A stretch of 64,000 nt of DNA from Spirosoma foliorum (GCF_014117325.1 NZ_CP059732.1:4415001-4479000); one strand, 5' to 3'; shown: positions 9,076-19,342, counted from the first letter of the stretch. Numbers and translations are program-made. The notes: generated by a model not told the origin, from the letters alone.

Positions 9076-11173
9076 TTACCCTTTCATAAATCGTACCAAG
9101 CCCGCTTCGACCAGCAGAAAGGCCAATGCCGCCAAAAGGAAATACTTCCACAGGCTTTTGCCTAGATTTTCCTGCTCCAGAACCTGCACAAAATCGCCAT
9201 CCTGAATGCTGTCGAACACTTCTACATTGGGTTGGTTGGCAAAAGCCTTACGCAACTCATCGGCCGAATAAAAATCCATAGCCGATTCCTCATTGCCGTG
9301 ATTAAAAGCCAGCAAACGCTCGGTTTTCCCTTCGCTGTTCAGTAACTCATAGTAGCCTGCTTCCACGTCCTGGCCAGCTGCCAATTCGTTACTTTTCGGC
9401 ATTTCGAGCAAAAGCTGGTTACCCACCACTCGCTGTACCGGAATGATCTCCAGTTTGTCCCGTTTCAGTTTATACACGGAGCGTTCGGATGGATTGCTCA
9501 CCGGAATTGTAATCAGATTATCATCAAAAGAATAAGCTGTTCGTTGGGCACGCACGCTTAGAGCCGCCATTTTATACATAACTGGCACAAACAGCGCGTG
9601 TTCGGCCAGGTTACCGTAAGATGATATCAGTGGACTAGCGAACATGTAAACGTTCCCCGGCGTTGCTCCCCCTACTCTGGACTGAGTCAACAATGGGTTC
9701 CCATCGCGTAAGGTCAACAAGCGCTCACCCGCACTCCATCGCCACACGGGGGCGGCAGTCGGCATATTCAGGGGTTCAGATTGGAAACTCTGCTGAAACA
9801 CATCGCGAAAGTACGGCGTGCGTCGATCAGGATCAGCAATGGGTACAGGAGTTGGAGTAGCTCCCGCAGCCGCCATCACCTGAACACTTCCGATGCCTAA
9901 CGCCCTTAAAAATGGTTCATACGAAGTCGCATTCGGTATAGCAGGCGGAATAATGGCTAAGCTGCCGCCCTGTTTTACAAAGCGTTCCAGCTCGGTTCGA
10001 AGCGTACCATTTATATCGGCAACGCCTTCCAGTAGCACCAAATCCGTTTCTTTTAACTGACCAACATCAAAATTCTGGGCATTGAAGCTCCGACGCACAA
10101 ACAAACTATCGTTCGAATACACCGCATCGATATAACCCGTTGGTCGGCCTGCCGGAGCCGCCTGCTGCTCATATAAATGCAGCACCCGAACAGCTGGAGA
10201 CGCTTCAATCACAAAAAAGTACTGGTTGTCGAAAGTGATTGGATAATCTTCAAATACAATCCGCCCCCGGTGGTATCCTTTTGACGTTACATTGAAATTA
10301 AGCGAAACGGTTGCCGAACCGCCCGGTGCCAGCACAGCCGACGCGGTAGACGTTTGTGTATCATCCAGGTACAGTCGTATGGGCAGGTTCTTCACATTCT
10401 CCCGTCCTGCGTTATTCAATTTCACGTTAATGCTGTTGTTCTGCATTTCGCGAATAAACGGCGTACTAAGCCAGACCGAATCAACATACACATTCTTGGT
10501 CGCCTGCGCATCCAGCGGTACAATAAATAGCCGGTCGGTTGTATCAATTTTCAGCCTGGATAAATCGCCAGCGGTACTTTTCTGAAAATCGGAGAACCAG
10601 AATAGTTGATTGCGACCACCGGGATTAAGCGAACTCAGCAAATTACGCTGCCGTTTGTAAACGGTTTCGAGGGCACGCGGAGTATGGGCAAAGCGAATAG
10701 CCGTAACCCGATCCCGAACCGACTCAGCCGTGCCAGCCTGTTGCTCGGCGGCCGAGAAATCGTTCGGTCAATAATTGAAGCGAGGTCGCATTACGAAATA
10801 ACGTTAGGAGTTCGTCTAGCTTACTGGTAGCAATATCTAAGTAGCGTTTCGTATTGCGCTCATTCTGCATACTGAATGAGTTATCGACATATAGGCTTGT
10901 AACCCCTTGCCGCGACAAACCCAGCTTATTCTTGCTCGGAATAAATGGCTGGGCAAAAGCCAGAACCAGGCACGTCAGGAACAAACAACGACACGCCAGA
11001 ATGAGCCAGTGCTTTAACCTACGAAACGATTTGGTTTCGGTCTGAACGCTCCGGAGCAGGGCAACATTCGAGAAAAACACCCGCCGTGTCCGACGGAAAT
11101 TAAACAGGTGAATGGCAATCGGCACCGAAACGGCCAGCAGGCCAAACAAGAAGGAAGGATAAAGGAAATTCAT
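9076..11173 (-). pseudogene. BatA-domain membrane protein, frameshifted
   Basis: Two adjoining open frames together make one protein of about 698 residues. The first (from 11173) has the BatA N terminus: membrane helix, HLFNFRRTRRVFFSNVALL, second helix, then an SLYVDNSFSM vWA-like start. It reads to LQLLTE. The family continues with TNDFSA..., and that reading appears in the next frame (NDFSAAEQQAGTAES) if one base is dropped at about 10765. From there the frame is open to 9076 and ends in a membrane helix (YFLLAALAFLLVEAGLV). The shift is not in a homopolymer. BatA-like proteins of Bacteroidota are inner-membrane proteins linked to aerotolerance (Bat) loci. It is either a real loss of function or a sequence error. 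Confidence 0.8.
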
Positions 11174-11344
11174 TCAGGCTGAATAGGAAAAGTTAGTTCA
11201 TTGTCCTTCGTAACTTTTGAGCATTAAGCATCTTCGAAACAACGAATAACTGATAATGATCATTATATCGCTACGCAGTGCACGTAACTGAGTATTTTAT
11301 AGTTAACGACCTTGTATGGCCCTTTCGTTTCTTTAGTGCCTAAG

Positions 11345-12049
11345 TTAGTCAGGGATTGTGATTTCGTAAAACGCAGTTTTGGTTTGTAGTACATCGGTAT
11401 ACGTTATTGACCCTTGCTCATTCCCTATTGTCATAAAATCATCGATCGGCGTATGTCCGACAACCTGATGAAAACCAGCTAAATAATCGAATTTAGTCTC
11501 CGATCGATCGGCCCAAATTGGTCCACTAAATGGATCATGGCCGCCACGTCTGGCGCTAACCTCAAACAGCAGATTCCGAAGCGGAGACGGCTCACCATAA
11601 ACTTCATTCAATAATCCGGCCAGATAATAGCCCGGTGTGATCATAAGCGCTTCATTGCCGATTTTTGTCAGAAACCGCATCAGCCATTGATTCGTAATAC
11701 CTGCATGCGTAAACAAATACGTTCCGTGCTGATAGGCCATTTGAAAGAGGTGATAGTGTTTGTCAAATAAATCAGTCAAAGCCGGTTGCGCCCACGCCCG
11801 AAACCCTGAGCAGCGATAGCTGGGAAAATGCAGGTACTGCGCATCATGATTGCCAATTAGCAGGACAAACTTGTCGGGGTTCGACTGTTTTAATTGAATA
11901 ATATCATTCAGATTCGAGTAAATTATCTCATCGTCAACAATATAACTATCTGTATAATCGCCCAGAAAAATGATCTGGTCGTAACGGGTAAAATCAGCTT
12001 CCTTCCAGACTGTCCGTCCATGTAGGTCGCTTATGATCAGAAATTTCAT
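11345..12049 (-). CDS. Calcineurin-like metallophosphoesterase
   Basis: About 234 residues from the chosen start. Metal-binding motifs in order: SDLHG (D8, H10), FLGDYTDS, GNHDAQ, and a late HAGITN / VVGHTP pair. This is the order of two-metal phosphoesterases related to serine/threonine and bis(5'-nucleosyl) phosphatases. The frame stays open 56 codons further upstream, but that extension is Gly/Ala-rich and unlike the family, and MKFLIISDLHG is the normal N terminus. GGAG lies about 13 bases before this ATG. The substrate is unknown, and neighbours give no help. Confidence 0.82.
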   Translation of the reverse strand: MKFLIISDLHGRTVWKEADFTRYDQIIFLGDYTDSYIVDDEIIYSNLNDIIQLKQSNPDKFVLLIGNHDAQYLHFPSYRCSGFRAWAQPALTDLFDKHYHLFQMAYQHGTYLFTHAGITNQWLMRFLTKIGNEALMITPGYYLAGLLNEVYGEPSPLRNLLFEVSARRGGHDPFSGPIWADRSETKFDYLAGFHQVVGHTPIDDFMTIGNEQGSITYTDVLQTKTAFYEITIPD

Positions 12050-12431
12050 GAACAATCTTTTCTCCACCAGATAAAACCATCCAGCACATAATGGGTCATT
12101 TGCGGAAGCGCGAGTAAGGGTACTACCATCGCCAGCACCTACGCGGAAGTATCTGAAACCAGCCAAAAACCGAAGCGTGTTCGCGCCAGGCGAGCCCATC
12201 CCACAATCCTTCTTCAAGATAAGCCAGAATGCTGATCAAACTAAAAAAAATAAACCAATTATAGTTTTTTGATATGAAGTAGTGCTTTTGTTGAGGTTTT
12301 CACTCGAATGCAGCCTCGGTTGCTGAGCTAAATTAGGACCATGTAGGAAATGCCATGCGATAGAACTACTTACTTATCTATCAGTTAGCGAAAGGAGAGT
12401 CAATCTTTTCAGGGCGAGAAAGGCACAAAAA

Positions 12432-12458
12432 AGCCCCAACTGGTTTTCAGTTGGGGCT
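12432..12458 (-). terminator. Rho-independent terminator of the rimP-nusA-infB operon
   Basis: AGCCCCAACTG (12432-12442) pairs with CAGTTGGGGCT (12448-12458) around a 5-nt loop. On the minus strand the stem is followed by TTTTTT. It lies beyond the infB stop and the adjacent long inverted repeat. The remaining part of the 12050-12583 gap shows no gene. Confidence 0.8.
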
Positions 12459-12465
12459 GGTTTCT

Positions 12466-12580
12466 GAACCGGGATTTATGTGATTTGATTGACCGACTTT
12501 GATTTTTTATGATTTTGCTTTCATAAAAAGCCGAAGGCTAAAATCAAGGTCGGTCAGTCAAATCACATAAATCCCGGTTC
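12466..12580. repeat. Long inverted repeat directly after infB
   Basis: The left arm starts GAACCGGGATTTATGTGATT (12466) and the right arm ends with its complement, AATCACATAAATCCCGGTTC (12561-12580). The arms are about 41 nt with one or two mismatches, around a loop of about 33 nt that holds a small AAAAGCC/GGCT stem. It ends three bases before the infB stop codon and precedes a classical terminator, so infB mRNA would carry two successive strong 3' structures. Confidence 0.82.
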
Positions 12581-12583
12581 CGA

Positions 12584-15500
12584 TTATAGCGTACGTTTTA
12601 CTTCTTTCAGTTCGAAGCTTTCGATTACATCACCCACTTCGATGTCATTGAAGTTTTTGATGCTCAAACCACATTCGTAGCCGAACTTCACATCACTAAC
12701 ATCTTCCTTAAAGCGTTTCAGTGCACTGATTTCGCCCGTATGGATAACGATAAAGTCGCGGATAATTCGAATCTTATTGTTTCGCTTGATATTTCCTTCT
12801 GTTACGTAACAACCAGCTACTGTACCGATTTTACTAATCTTAAATACCTCACGAACTTCAATATTACCAACGATCACTTCTTCAACAGTTGGCGCCAGTA
12901 AGCCTTCCATGGCATCGCGCACCTCGTTGATGGCGTCGTAGATAATTGAGTAGAGACGAATTTCGATCTGCTCCTGCTCAGCCAAACGACGGGCACTTGA
13001 TGATGGACGTACCTGGAAGCCAACGATAACCGCATCGGATGCAGAGGCCAGCAGTACGTCTGATTCAGAAATCTGACCAACCGCCTTGTGGATGATGTTC
13101 ACTTGAACCTCTTCCGTAGAAAGTTGAAGCAGCGAATCTGACAGCGCTTCGACCGAACCATCCACGTCACCTTTCACAATCACGTTCAGTTCTTTAAAGG
13201 TACCAATCGCTTTCCGGCGACCAATCTCTTCGAGCGTAATGTGCTTGCGCGTCCGTAGGGTTTGCTCACGCAGGAGTTGCTCCCGTTTGTTCGCAATTTC
13301 GCGGGCCTCGCGGTCCGTTTCCATTATGTTGAACTTATCGCCCGCCTGTGGTGCACCTGGAAGACCCAGAATCTGAACCGGTGTTGATGGGCCAGCTTCT
13401 TTAATCCGCTCACCCCGATCGTTGGTCATTGCCCGAATGCGGCCATAGTGCGCTCCTACGAGCATAATATCACCTTGGCGTAGCGTACCGTTTTCAACCA
13501 ATACAGTCGATACATATCCCCGACCTTTGTCGAGCGAGGCTTCGATAACTGTACCGAGTGCCCGACGACTTGGGTTAGCTTTCAGTTCAAGAAGCTCGGC
13601 TTCGAGCAGAACTTTCTCCAGAAGGTCATCGACACCCAAACCAGATTTCGACGAAATTTCCTGTGCCTGATATTTACCACCCCATTCTTCAACGAGCATG
13701 TTCATAGAAGCCAGCTCAGCTCGAATTTTTTCAGCATCGGCACCTGGTTTATCTACTTTCGAGAAAGCAAATACAATAGGTACACCAGCAACTTGGGCGT
13801 GGTTGATTGCTTCACGCGTTTGTGGCATGATGCTATCATCGGCAGCAATCACAATAATAACAACGTCCGTTACTTTAGCTCCCCGAGCACGCATGGCCGT
13901 AAAGGCTTCGTGACCCGGTGTATCTAAGAATGTAATCATCCGGTCGTCGCTGGTTTTCACGCTATAAGCACCAATGTGCTGCGTAATCCCTCCCGCTTCA
14001 CCAGCCGCTACTTTAGCGCGACGGATGTAGTCAAGTAACGATGTTTTACCGTGGTCAACGTGACCCATGATGGTTACAATTGGCGCACGAGGTTGTAAGT
14101 CATCTGGCTCATCAGCTTCAACATCAATACCGGCTTCGGTTTCGTCTTCAGCTGATATAAATTGAACGTCATAACCAAACTCATCGGCGATAACCGTAAT
14201 GGCTTCTGCATCCAGACGCTGGTTGATCGAAACGAACATACCAAGGTTCAAACAAACCGAGATAACTTCGTTGATCGACACATCCATCAGCGATGCCAAA
14301 TCATTTGCCGAGACGAACTCAGTTACTTTCAGGATTTTTGCTTCCAGTTCCTCCTGCTCATTCAACAAACGACGATCCTCTTCGCGCTGGCTCCGACGAT
14401 CACGTCGGCGGTCGGCACCACGGTTAGGCGTATTGCCCTGCATCCGGGCGTTGGTTTGCTGAATCGCCTTCCGAACATCGGCTTGTGTTGGTGCTTCACG
14501 GCGATTTCCACCACCTCGGTTAGCGTTGTTACCTCCGCCACTTCGGTTTTGGCCCTGGCCAGTTCCACCCCGATTGGCGTTATTACCGCCACCGCCTGAG
14601 CGATTATTATTGTTGGTATTGTTGCCAGCACCAGCTTGACCTCCACCCCGATTAGCGGTGTTTGCATTCTGATTCTGACCACCGCCCCCGTTGTTACGGT
14701 TGCCAGCAGCCTGGTTACGATCCCCTTCACGTGGAGCGCCCTGGCCTTGACCTTGCTGACGATTTCCGTCACGCGGTGCGGTGTTGCCGCCCGTCTGATT
14801 ACGATCACCTTGCGGACGATCACCAGGGGTACGATTGGCTGGGCCACGGTCGCCTTCACGCGGACCACGGTCATTCCGGTTGTTACCGCCCTGACCTTGT
14901 TGACCACCACCTTGGCCTGGCTGTGCTGTGCTACCAACAGCACCTTCACGACCACCACGAATCCGTTTACGTTTTTTCTTATCGGCGTTGCTGTTACCAC
15001 CCCCTTGACGTGGGTTGTTAACAGGCAATTCAATCTTGCCAAGAATTTTCAGCCCACCAAGTTGATGGCTACCAGCCGCTCGAATGGTTTCCGTTGGGGC
15101 TTCCTCTTCGTTATCAGCCGGTTTTGCCTGTGGTGTTTCTGGTTTTGGTTTGACCTCTGCTGGCTTCGGCGCTTCAGTCCGAGCAGCAGGCTTTTGTACC
15201 TCAGGGGTAACAGCAGGCTTCGGCGCTTCAACTTTGGGCGCCGGAGTCTCAATTACCTTTGGCTCAACAACAGCTACTGGCGGTGCTGGAACCTCTTTAG
15301 GAACTACAGGGGTTTCGACCGGAGCTGGTGCTGCTACCTGAACAGGTGCAACCGGTGCTGGCTTCACCTCAACAGGCGCAACCGGTGCTGGCACTACAGG
15401 TTTTACGGCTTCTACCTCTGGCTTAACGACAGGGGCAACTGGTGGTTGCACCACTGCTGGTTTAGGCGTTTCCGTTGCGACAGGTGTCGGTGTAACCGGG

Positions 15501-16009
15501 GCAACTGTTGGTTTCGGGGTTTCAACTGGTTTCACCTCCTGTGGTGGCGTCACTTTTGCTTGCGGCACAGAGGAAGTAACTCCTGCTGGTTTGGCATTCA
15601 AATCAATTTTACCCACAACTTTCAATCCTGGCAAACCGGTCTGAGCAGTTTGTACGATTGGTTTCGACTCTACTGGAGCCGTTGTAGGTACTTCAGCCGG
15701 AGCTGATTCTGGTTTGTTTTCGACAATTGGACGTCTCGCGTCATCACGACGGTACAAAACGACATCCTCCTCCTTTGAACGCGGTGGCTCGGCGACCGCA
15801 ACCGGCGGTTCGGCCCGGCGAGCTCCGTTCAGGAGTTCCGTTGATTTATACTCCTTCGCTAACACCTCCAACTGTTCCATGTTGATTTTGGTGTTAGGAT
15901 TAATTTCAACCTTAAACCCCTTGGCAGACAGACTACCCGCAACAGAGGATAACCCCTTGTTGAGAATTTTTGCCACTTGGCTTAGGCGCATTGACTTTTC
16001 TTCTGCCAT
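12584..16009 (-). CDS. infB: Translation initiation factor IF-2
   Basis: About 1141 residues from [11 protein letters not shown], which is the family's N terminus; an in-frame Met 18 codons upstream is less likely. It brings initiator tRNA to the 30S subunit and hydrolyses GTP on subunit joining. Order: N-terminal IF2_N helix bundle, a Pro/Val/Ala/Lys-rich tract (about 85-320), a Gly/Asn/Arg/Gln-rich tract (about 330-540), a second IF2_N unit, then the G domain with GHVDHGKTS (G1) and DTPGHEAF (G3), and domains II-IV to VKRTL. The G4 motif, normally NKxD, reads SKVD (13751-13762). Last gene of rimP-nusA-infB. Confidence 0.96.
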   Translation of the reverse strand: MAEEKSMRLSQVAKILNKGLSSVAGSLSAKGFKVEINPNTKINMEQLEVLAKEYKSTELLNGARRAEPPVAVAEPPRSKEEDVVLYRRDDARRPIVENKPESAPAEVPTTAPVESKPIVQTAQTGLPGLKVVGKIDLNAKPAGVTSSVPQAKVTPPQEVKPVETPKPTVAPVTPTPVATETPKPAVVQPPVAPVVKPEVEAVKPVVPAPVAPVEVKPAPVAPVQVAAPAPVETPVVPKEVPAPPVAVVEPKVIETPAPKVEAPKPAVTPEVQKPAARTEAPKPAEVKPKPETPQAKPADNEEEAPTETIRAAGSHQLGGLKILGKIELPVNNPRQGGGNSNADKKKRKRIRGGREGAVGSTAQPGQGGGQQGQGGNNRNDRGPREGDRGPANRTPGDRPQGDRNQTGGNTAPRDGNRQQGQGQGAPREGDRNQAAGNRNNGGGGQNQNANTANRGGGQAGAGNNTNNNNRSGGGGNNANRGGTGQGQNRSGGGNNANRGGGNRREAPTQADVRKAIQQTNARMQGNTPNRGADRRRDRRSQREEDRRLLNEQEELEAKILKVTEFVSANDLASLMDVSINEVISVCLNLGMFVSINQRLDAEAITVIADEFGYDVQFISAEDETEAGIDVEADEPDDLQPRAPIVTIMGHVDHGKTSLLDYIRRAKVAAGEAGGITQHIGAYSVKTSDDRMITFLDTPGHEAFTAMRARGAKVTDVVIIVIAADDSIMPQTREAINHAQVAGVPIVFAFSKVDKPGADAEKIRAELASMNMLVEEWGGKYQAQEISSKSGLGVDDLLEKVLLEAELLELKANPSRRALGTVIEASLDKGRGYVSTVLVENGTLRQGDIMLVGAHYGRIRAMTNDRGERIKEAGPSTPVQILGLPGAPQAGDKFNIMETDREAREIANKREQLLREQTLRTRKHITLEEIGRRKAIGTFKELNVIVKGDVDGSVEALSDSLLQLSTEEVQVNIIHKAVGQISESDVLLASASDAVIVGFQVRPSSSARRLAEQEQIEIRLYSIIYDAINEVRDAMEGLLAPTVEEVIVGNIEVREVFKISKIGTVAGCYVTEGNIKRNNKIRIIRDFIVIHTGEISALKRFKEDVSDVKFGYECGLSIKNFNDIEVGDVIESFELKEVKRTL

Positions 16010-16091
16010 ACTTCGGTCTATATTCCGCAAATTTAATGGTTGTTGGTATCTTATGAACACCACTTACCACAATAAAAATCCCGCACTTTGA

Positions 16092-16168
16092 TAATGTATA
16101 ATGAATAATGCAAAATTGATAATGCCTTACAGACCAATTATCCATTTTACATTATTCATTATACATTA
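16092..16168. repeat. Inverted repeat between nusA and infB (family A)
   Basis: The left arm starts TAATGTATAATGAATAATGC (16092). The right arm ends with the complement, CATTATTCATTATACATTA (16150-16168). The outer 19-20 nt match well and the inner part is degenerate. The word AATGTATAATGAATAATGCA recurs at 30598, so this is a dispersed family. It lies within the rimP-nusA-infB operon and could weaken read-through from nusA into infB. Confidence 0.8.
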
Positions 16169-16172
16169 ATTT

Positions 16173-17417
16173 TTACTCAAACTCCTGTTTCAAAATATTC
16201 ACAATTTCTTCAACAGTATCTTCTTCCAAATCGGTTCGGCGAACAAGTTCTTCTTTGCTAAGCGCCAGTACACTCTTGGCTGTGTCGAGACCTACTTTGC
16301 GAAGTTCGTTGATCATCCACTCGTCGATTTCATCGGAGAATTCCATCAGATCGACATCCTCATCGTCTTCCTGGCCTTCATTGTCGCGGAATACATCGAT
16401 TTCCATATCAACCAGTCGGCCAGCCAGTTTGATGTTCTGACCACCCTTACCAATTGCCAACGAAACCTGATCCGGTTTCAGGAATACGGATACACGCTTG
16501 GTGTCCCGGTCAATCTGCATCGTGCTAATTTTAGCTGGGCTAAGTGCCCGACTAATCAGCAGTTCGAGATTTTCGGTGTAATTGATCACGTCGATGTTTT
16601 CGTTGCCTAACTCACGGACAATGCCATGAATCCGGGAACCCTTCATACCTACGCAGGCACCTACAGGGTCAATCCGATCGTCATACGATTCAACAGCTAC
16701 TTTTGCCCGTTCGCCTGGCTCCCGAACAATTTTGCGAATTGAAATCAGACCGTCATAAATTTCGGGCACCTCAATTTCAAACAAACGCTCTAAAAATACG
16801 GGCGACGTCCGCGACAACACAATTTTGGGTGTTCCGTTGATCATCTCTACCCGGCTAATCACCGCTTTCACGGCTTCACCTTTACGATAGCGATCTTTTG
16901 GAATTTGCTCTGTGCGGGGCAAACTCAACTCGTTACTTTCGGAATCAACCAGAATGATTTCGTGCTTCAGTAATTGATAGACTTCAGCACCAACCAAATC
17001 ACCTACCTGATCTTTATACTTCTGATAAAGGAGCTCTTTTTCCATGTCCTTTATCTTCTGTATAAGCGTCTGGCGGGCAGTTTGAACTACCCGACGGCCG
17101 AAATCTTCCAGTTTTACTTCTTCAGCAACCTGTTCGCCTACTTCAAAGTCATCCTGAATTTTACGCGCTTCGGCGAGAGGTATTTTGTCATAATCCCAAA
17201 TATCTTCGGAGTCATCATCTACGATTTCGCGTGTACGCCACATTTCCAGGTCGCCACTTTCAGCATTGATGATCACATCGAAATTCTCGTCAGTACCATA
17301 CTTTTTCCGAATCATTGTCCGGAAGACTTCTTCCAGTATGGCGATCATGGTGGGCCGATCAATATTTTTCGACCGAGCGAAATCAGCAAACGATTCGATT
17401 AATAGTCCACTGGTCAT
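16173..17417 (-). CDS. nusA: Transcription termination/antitermination factor NusA
   Basis: 414 residues. An N-terminal RNA-polymerase-binding domain (1-125) is followed by an S1 domain (about 135-200), and then two KH domains (about 205-345) with the GMKGSRIHGI and AIGKGGQNIKLA RNA-binding loops. A short acidic C-terminal segment with a helix-hairpin-helix-like end (LRKVGLDTAKSVLALSKEEL) completes it. It binds RNA polymerase and nascent RNA to modulate pausing and termination. Length is normal for Bacteroidota, which lack the two full C-terminal repeats of E. coli. Middle gene of rimP-nusA-infB. Confidence 0.96.
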   Translation of the reverse strand: MTSGLLIESFADFARSKNIDRPTMIAILEEVFRTMIRKKYGTDENFDVIINAESGDLEMWRTREIVDDDSEDIWDYDKIPLAEARKIQDDFEVGEQVAEEVKLEDFGRRVVQTARQTLIQKIKDMEKELLYQKYKDQVGDLVGAEVYQLLKHEIILVDSESNELSLPRTEQIPKDRYRKGEAVKAVISRVEMINGTPKIVLSRTSPVFLERLFEIEVPEIYDGLISIRKIVREPGERAKVAVESYDDRIDPVGACVGMKGSRIHGIVRELGNENIDVINYTENLELLISRALSPAKISTMQIDRDTKRVSVFLKPDQVSLAIGKGGQNIKLAGRLVDMEIDVFRDNEGQEDDEDVDLMEFSDEIDEWMINELRKVGLDTAKSVLALSKEELVRRTDLEEDTVEEIVNILKQEFE

Positions 17418-17427
17418 TTTCTATTCG

Positions 17428-17522
17428 TAGTTTGTCGTTTGAAGTTTGTTGTTTGAAGTTCGTAGTTGACAGATGCTTCGTGTATTTGTCAACTACGAAC
17501 TTCAAACAACAAACTTCAAACT
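17428..17522. repeat. Inverted repeat between rimP and nusA (family F)
   Basis: The central arms 17441-17471 and 17487-17517 are reverse complements (31 nt) around a 15-nt loop. The outer part continues imperfectly to 17428 and 17522. Each arm is itself made of repeats of the words TTTGAAG and TTTGTTG. It fills the gap between the two genes and touches the rimP stop codon. Confidence 0.85.
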
Positions 17523-18033
17523 ATTTAAATGATACTTCTACATTCGCTTTTTTTATCTCCCCGAATGCAATTGGCGTTGGGCCAACTGGTGGTGCCTCGG
17601 TAGTTAAATCAGCATCCTTTTTCTTTTTACTCTTCGACTTCTTTTCGGGTTCTATATCCAGCACGATATGATCGTCGGCAACGGATTCCAGCTTACCTTT
17701 TCGGGTAGTTCCTTCATTAAGCGTAACAAGTAACTGCCGCCCAACATTACGAACAAACTGCCGCGGAAATGTTAGTGGATAGTCGACGCCCGGTGATGAA
17801 ACTTCGAGTGTAAACGGGGCTTCACCAAAAAAATTCATTTCATCCATTTGTGTACCCAGCTTGCGGCTGATATTGGCACACTCATCGATGGTAATACCAG
17901 CATCACTATCTAACAAAATCGTCACTTTAATGCGACCACCCTGGCGCCCAACTACCTGTACATCAACGATGTAAAGTTGGTCGTTATTCAGATAAGGCTG
18001 AAGTAATTCGGTTATTTTTGCTTTGTCGTCCAT
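17521..18033 (-). CDS. rimP: Ribosome maturation factor RimP
   Basis: 170 residues, close to the family length. The N-terminal alpha/beta domain (1-85) has VVGRQGGRIKVTILLDSDAG and the ISRKLGTQMDE helix. The C-terminal SH3-like domain (about 90-135) has LEVSSPGVDYPL, PRQFVRNVGRQL and a lysine-rich tail. It assists late 30S subunit assembly. First gene of the conserved rimP-nusA-infB operon. A promoter and a hairpin are visible directly upstream. Confidence 0.95.
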   Translation of the reverse strand: MDDKAKITELLQPYLNNDQLYIVDVQVVGRQGGRIKVTILLDSDAGITIDECANISRKLGTQMDEMNFFGEAPFTLEVSSPGVDYPLTFPRQFVRNVGRQLLVTLNEGTTRKGKLESVADDHIVLDIEPEKKSKSKKKKDADLTTEAPPVGPTPIAFGEIKKANVEVSFK

Positions 18034-18047
18034 AAGGTAAGGCTAAC

Positions 18048-18074
18048 AAAAAAGGGAGTGCGACTCCCTTTTTT
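18048..18074 (-). terminator. Terminator-like hairpin in the rimP leader
   Basis: GGGAGT (18054-18059) pairs with ACTCCC (18063-18068) around a 3-nt loop, flanked by A6 and T6, so it works as a terminator in either direction. On the minus strand it lies between the candidate promoter at 18102-18132 and the rimP start at 18033, so it would sit in the operon's 5' leader and could act as an attenuator. No gene ends here from either side, which argues against an ordinary terminator. Confidence 0.7.
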
Positions 18075-18101
18075 GATCAATGCCATATGGTTTTTGTGCC
18101 A

Positions 18102-18132
18102 CAAAGATAATATGTTTCTGCGTGCATAGCAA
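18102..18132 (-). promoter_or_regulatory. Candidate promoter of rimP-nusA-infB
   Basis: On the minus strand TATCTTTG (18102-18109) matches the Bacteroidota -7 consensus TAnnTTTG. A TTG (18130-18132) lies 20 bases upstream, matching the -33 element. The start of transcription would be around 18095-18098, giving a leader of about 62-65 nt that contains the hairpin at 18048-18074. Confidence 0.6.
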
Positions 18133-18223
18133 GCTCTCAATTTGGACCAGCTCTGTGCATTCCAGTCATTATAGCTTATTTTTGATTTTTTACAAGGTAT
18201 CTGTCTTGCGCAAAGACGACAGT

Positions 18224-19342
18224 ATGGCAATAAGAATGCAAGTCGGGAAACTCATAGCCTTTTTTTTTCGGTCGCTGTTATGGTCGCTTAACCTGCTTCT
18301 GGCATTGTACACCTGCCTGGCCTATTGGCTACTGTATAGCCTACAAACCGAACACTGGCTGGCAGGTATGCTCATGATTTCAATACCCGTTGCCTGGTTT
18401 CTAAACTTTATCACTGTTTTTCTGTGGCTTCCCACACGTCCCTGGCGAAGTTGGCTATCTGGCATTACGTTACTGATTGGCATTTTATTATTCGGCTCCC
18501 GAACCTTCGTCTGGCACCAGCCTGCTGAATCAGCTAACCAAGGAACTACCCTGAAAGTATTCAGCTATAATGTGCAGTCTTTTGGCGAGATGGAGTACAT
18601 AGGGCTACCGCAGAGTTCGCCCCGTATTCGACGCACCCTTAATTATATAGTACGCTACGATGCGCCCATTAAGTGTTTTCAGGAATTTTATTCATCAACC
18701 AATCTACCCGATTACGACATTGTTGGGCGGTTTCAGAAAGCGGGCTATTCTTATTCTGCTTTTTTATATCCAGAACTGGCTCATGTAGCCAATGGTGATA
18801 TTGGGGTCGCCATCTTTTCTATTTACCCTATTATCGAGTCTGGGCGCGAATTATTCGAGATGCATAACGGTGTGGTTTGGGCTGATGTAAAAGTGGGTAA
18901 TGATACCATTCGCATCATCAATGTGCATTTACATTCAATGGGGATTCGGGTGGGTAAGGTGTTGCGTCAAAAACAAATAAAAGGGGTGCAGCATGAAACC
19001 AGGGGCGTATTGAGCGCACTCCGGACCGGGTTTATCGACCGAAACGAAGAAGTTCGTAAGGTTGAAGAATATATAAAGAACAGTCCATATCCCGTTATTG
19101 TAACCGGCGACTATAACGATACCCCTTATAGTGTGGTCTACGAACGACTGCATCGGATACTACCCAATGCCTTCGAAGAGGCAGGCCGAGGGTTTGGCTT
19201 TAGTTATAATCGCCTACCCGGTTTTATACGAATCGACAATCAATTCCACGATCCGAAATTACCCGTTTTAAATTTCGAAACGATCAACTACATCAAGTAC
19301 TCCGATCATTATCCTATTGTGGGAACGTACTTAGTGAAATGA
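18224..19342 (+). CDS. Membrane-anchored endonuclease/exonuclease/phosphatase family protein
   Basis: About 372 residues from MAIRMQVGK; the frame is open further upstream, but that part crosses the rimP promoter and is not protein-like. Three N-terminal membrane helices (about 15-110) are followed by an EEP catalytic domain: FSYNVQSFGE, KCFQEFYSS, IINVHLHS, VTGDYNDTPYS and the final SDHYPI. The Asn, Glu, Asp and His residues of the DNase I/phosphatase fold are present. In Bacteroidota this type is widespread; substrates could be phospholipids or sugar phosphates at the membrane, which is inference. It is divergent from rimP and convergent with moaE. Confidence 0.85.
   Translation: MAIRMQVGKLIAFFFRSLLWSLNLLLALYTCLAYWLLYSLQTEHWLAGMLMISIPVAWFLNFITVFLWLPTRPWRSWLSGITLLIGILLFGSRTFVWHQPAESANQGTTLKVFSYNVQSFGEMEYIGLPQSSPRIRRTLNYIVRYDAPIKCFQEFYSSTNLPDYDIVGRFQKAGYSYSAFLYPELAHVANGDIGVAIFSIYPIIESGRELFEMHNGVVWADVKVGNDTIRIINVHLHSMGIRVGKVLRQKQIKGVQHETRGVLSALRTGFIDRNEEVRKVEEYIKNSPYPVIVTGDYNDTPYSVVYERLHRILPNAFEEAGRGFGFSYNRLPGFIRIDNQFHDPKLPVLNFETINYIKYSDHYPIVGTYLVK

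Noticed and set aside
12050..12217. A 56-residue N-terminal extension of the metallophosphoesterase
   Set aside because: It is Gly/Ala-rich and not family-like; MKFLIISDLHG is the expected N terminus and has a GGAG upstream.
12072..12278. A plus-strand open frame of about 68 codons without ATG
   Set aside because: No start, no ribosome binding site and no family likeness; it is partly antisense to the leader of the metallophosphoesterase gene.
14162..15706. Several long open frames antisense to or shifted within infB, up to 356 codons
   Set aside because: They are reflections of the repetitive Pro/Ala/Lys and Gly/Asn/Arg codons of IF-2; their translations are low-complexity Trp/Arg/Asn or Thr/Val strings with no domain.
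16092..17522. CRISPR-like array
   Set aside because: The repeats are inverted pairs of different families, not evenly spaced direct repeats with unique spacers, and no cas gene is present.
18080..18223. A 48-residue extension of the EEP-family protein
   Set aside because: It overlaps the rimP promoter and has a Cys/Ser/His-rich, non-protein-like composition; the membrane segment starts after 18224.
18075..18230. An initiator tRNA gene before rimP, as in E. coli
   Set aside because: No TTCGA loop, acceptor stem or cloverleaf could be found on either strand.
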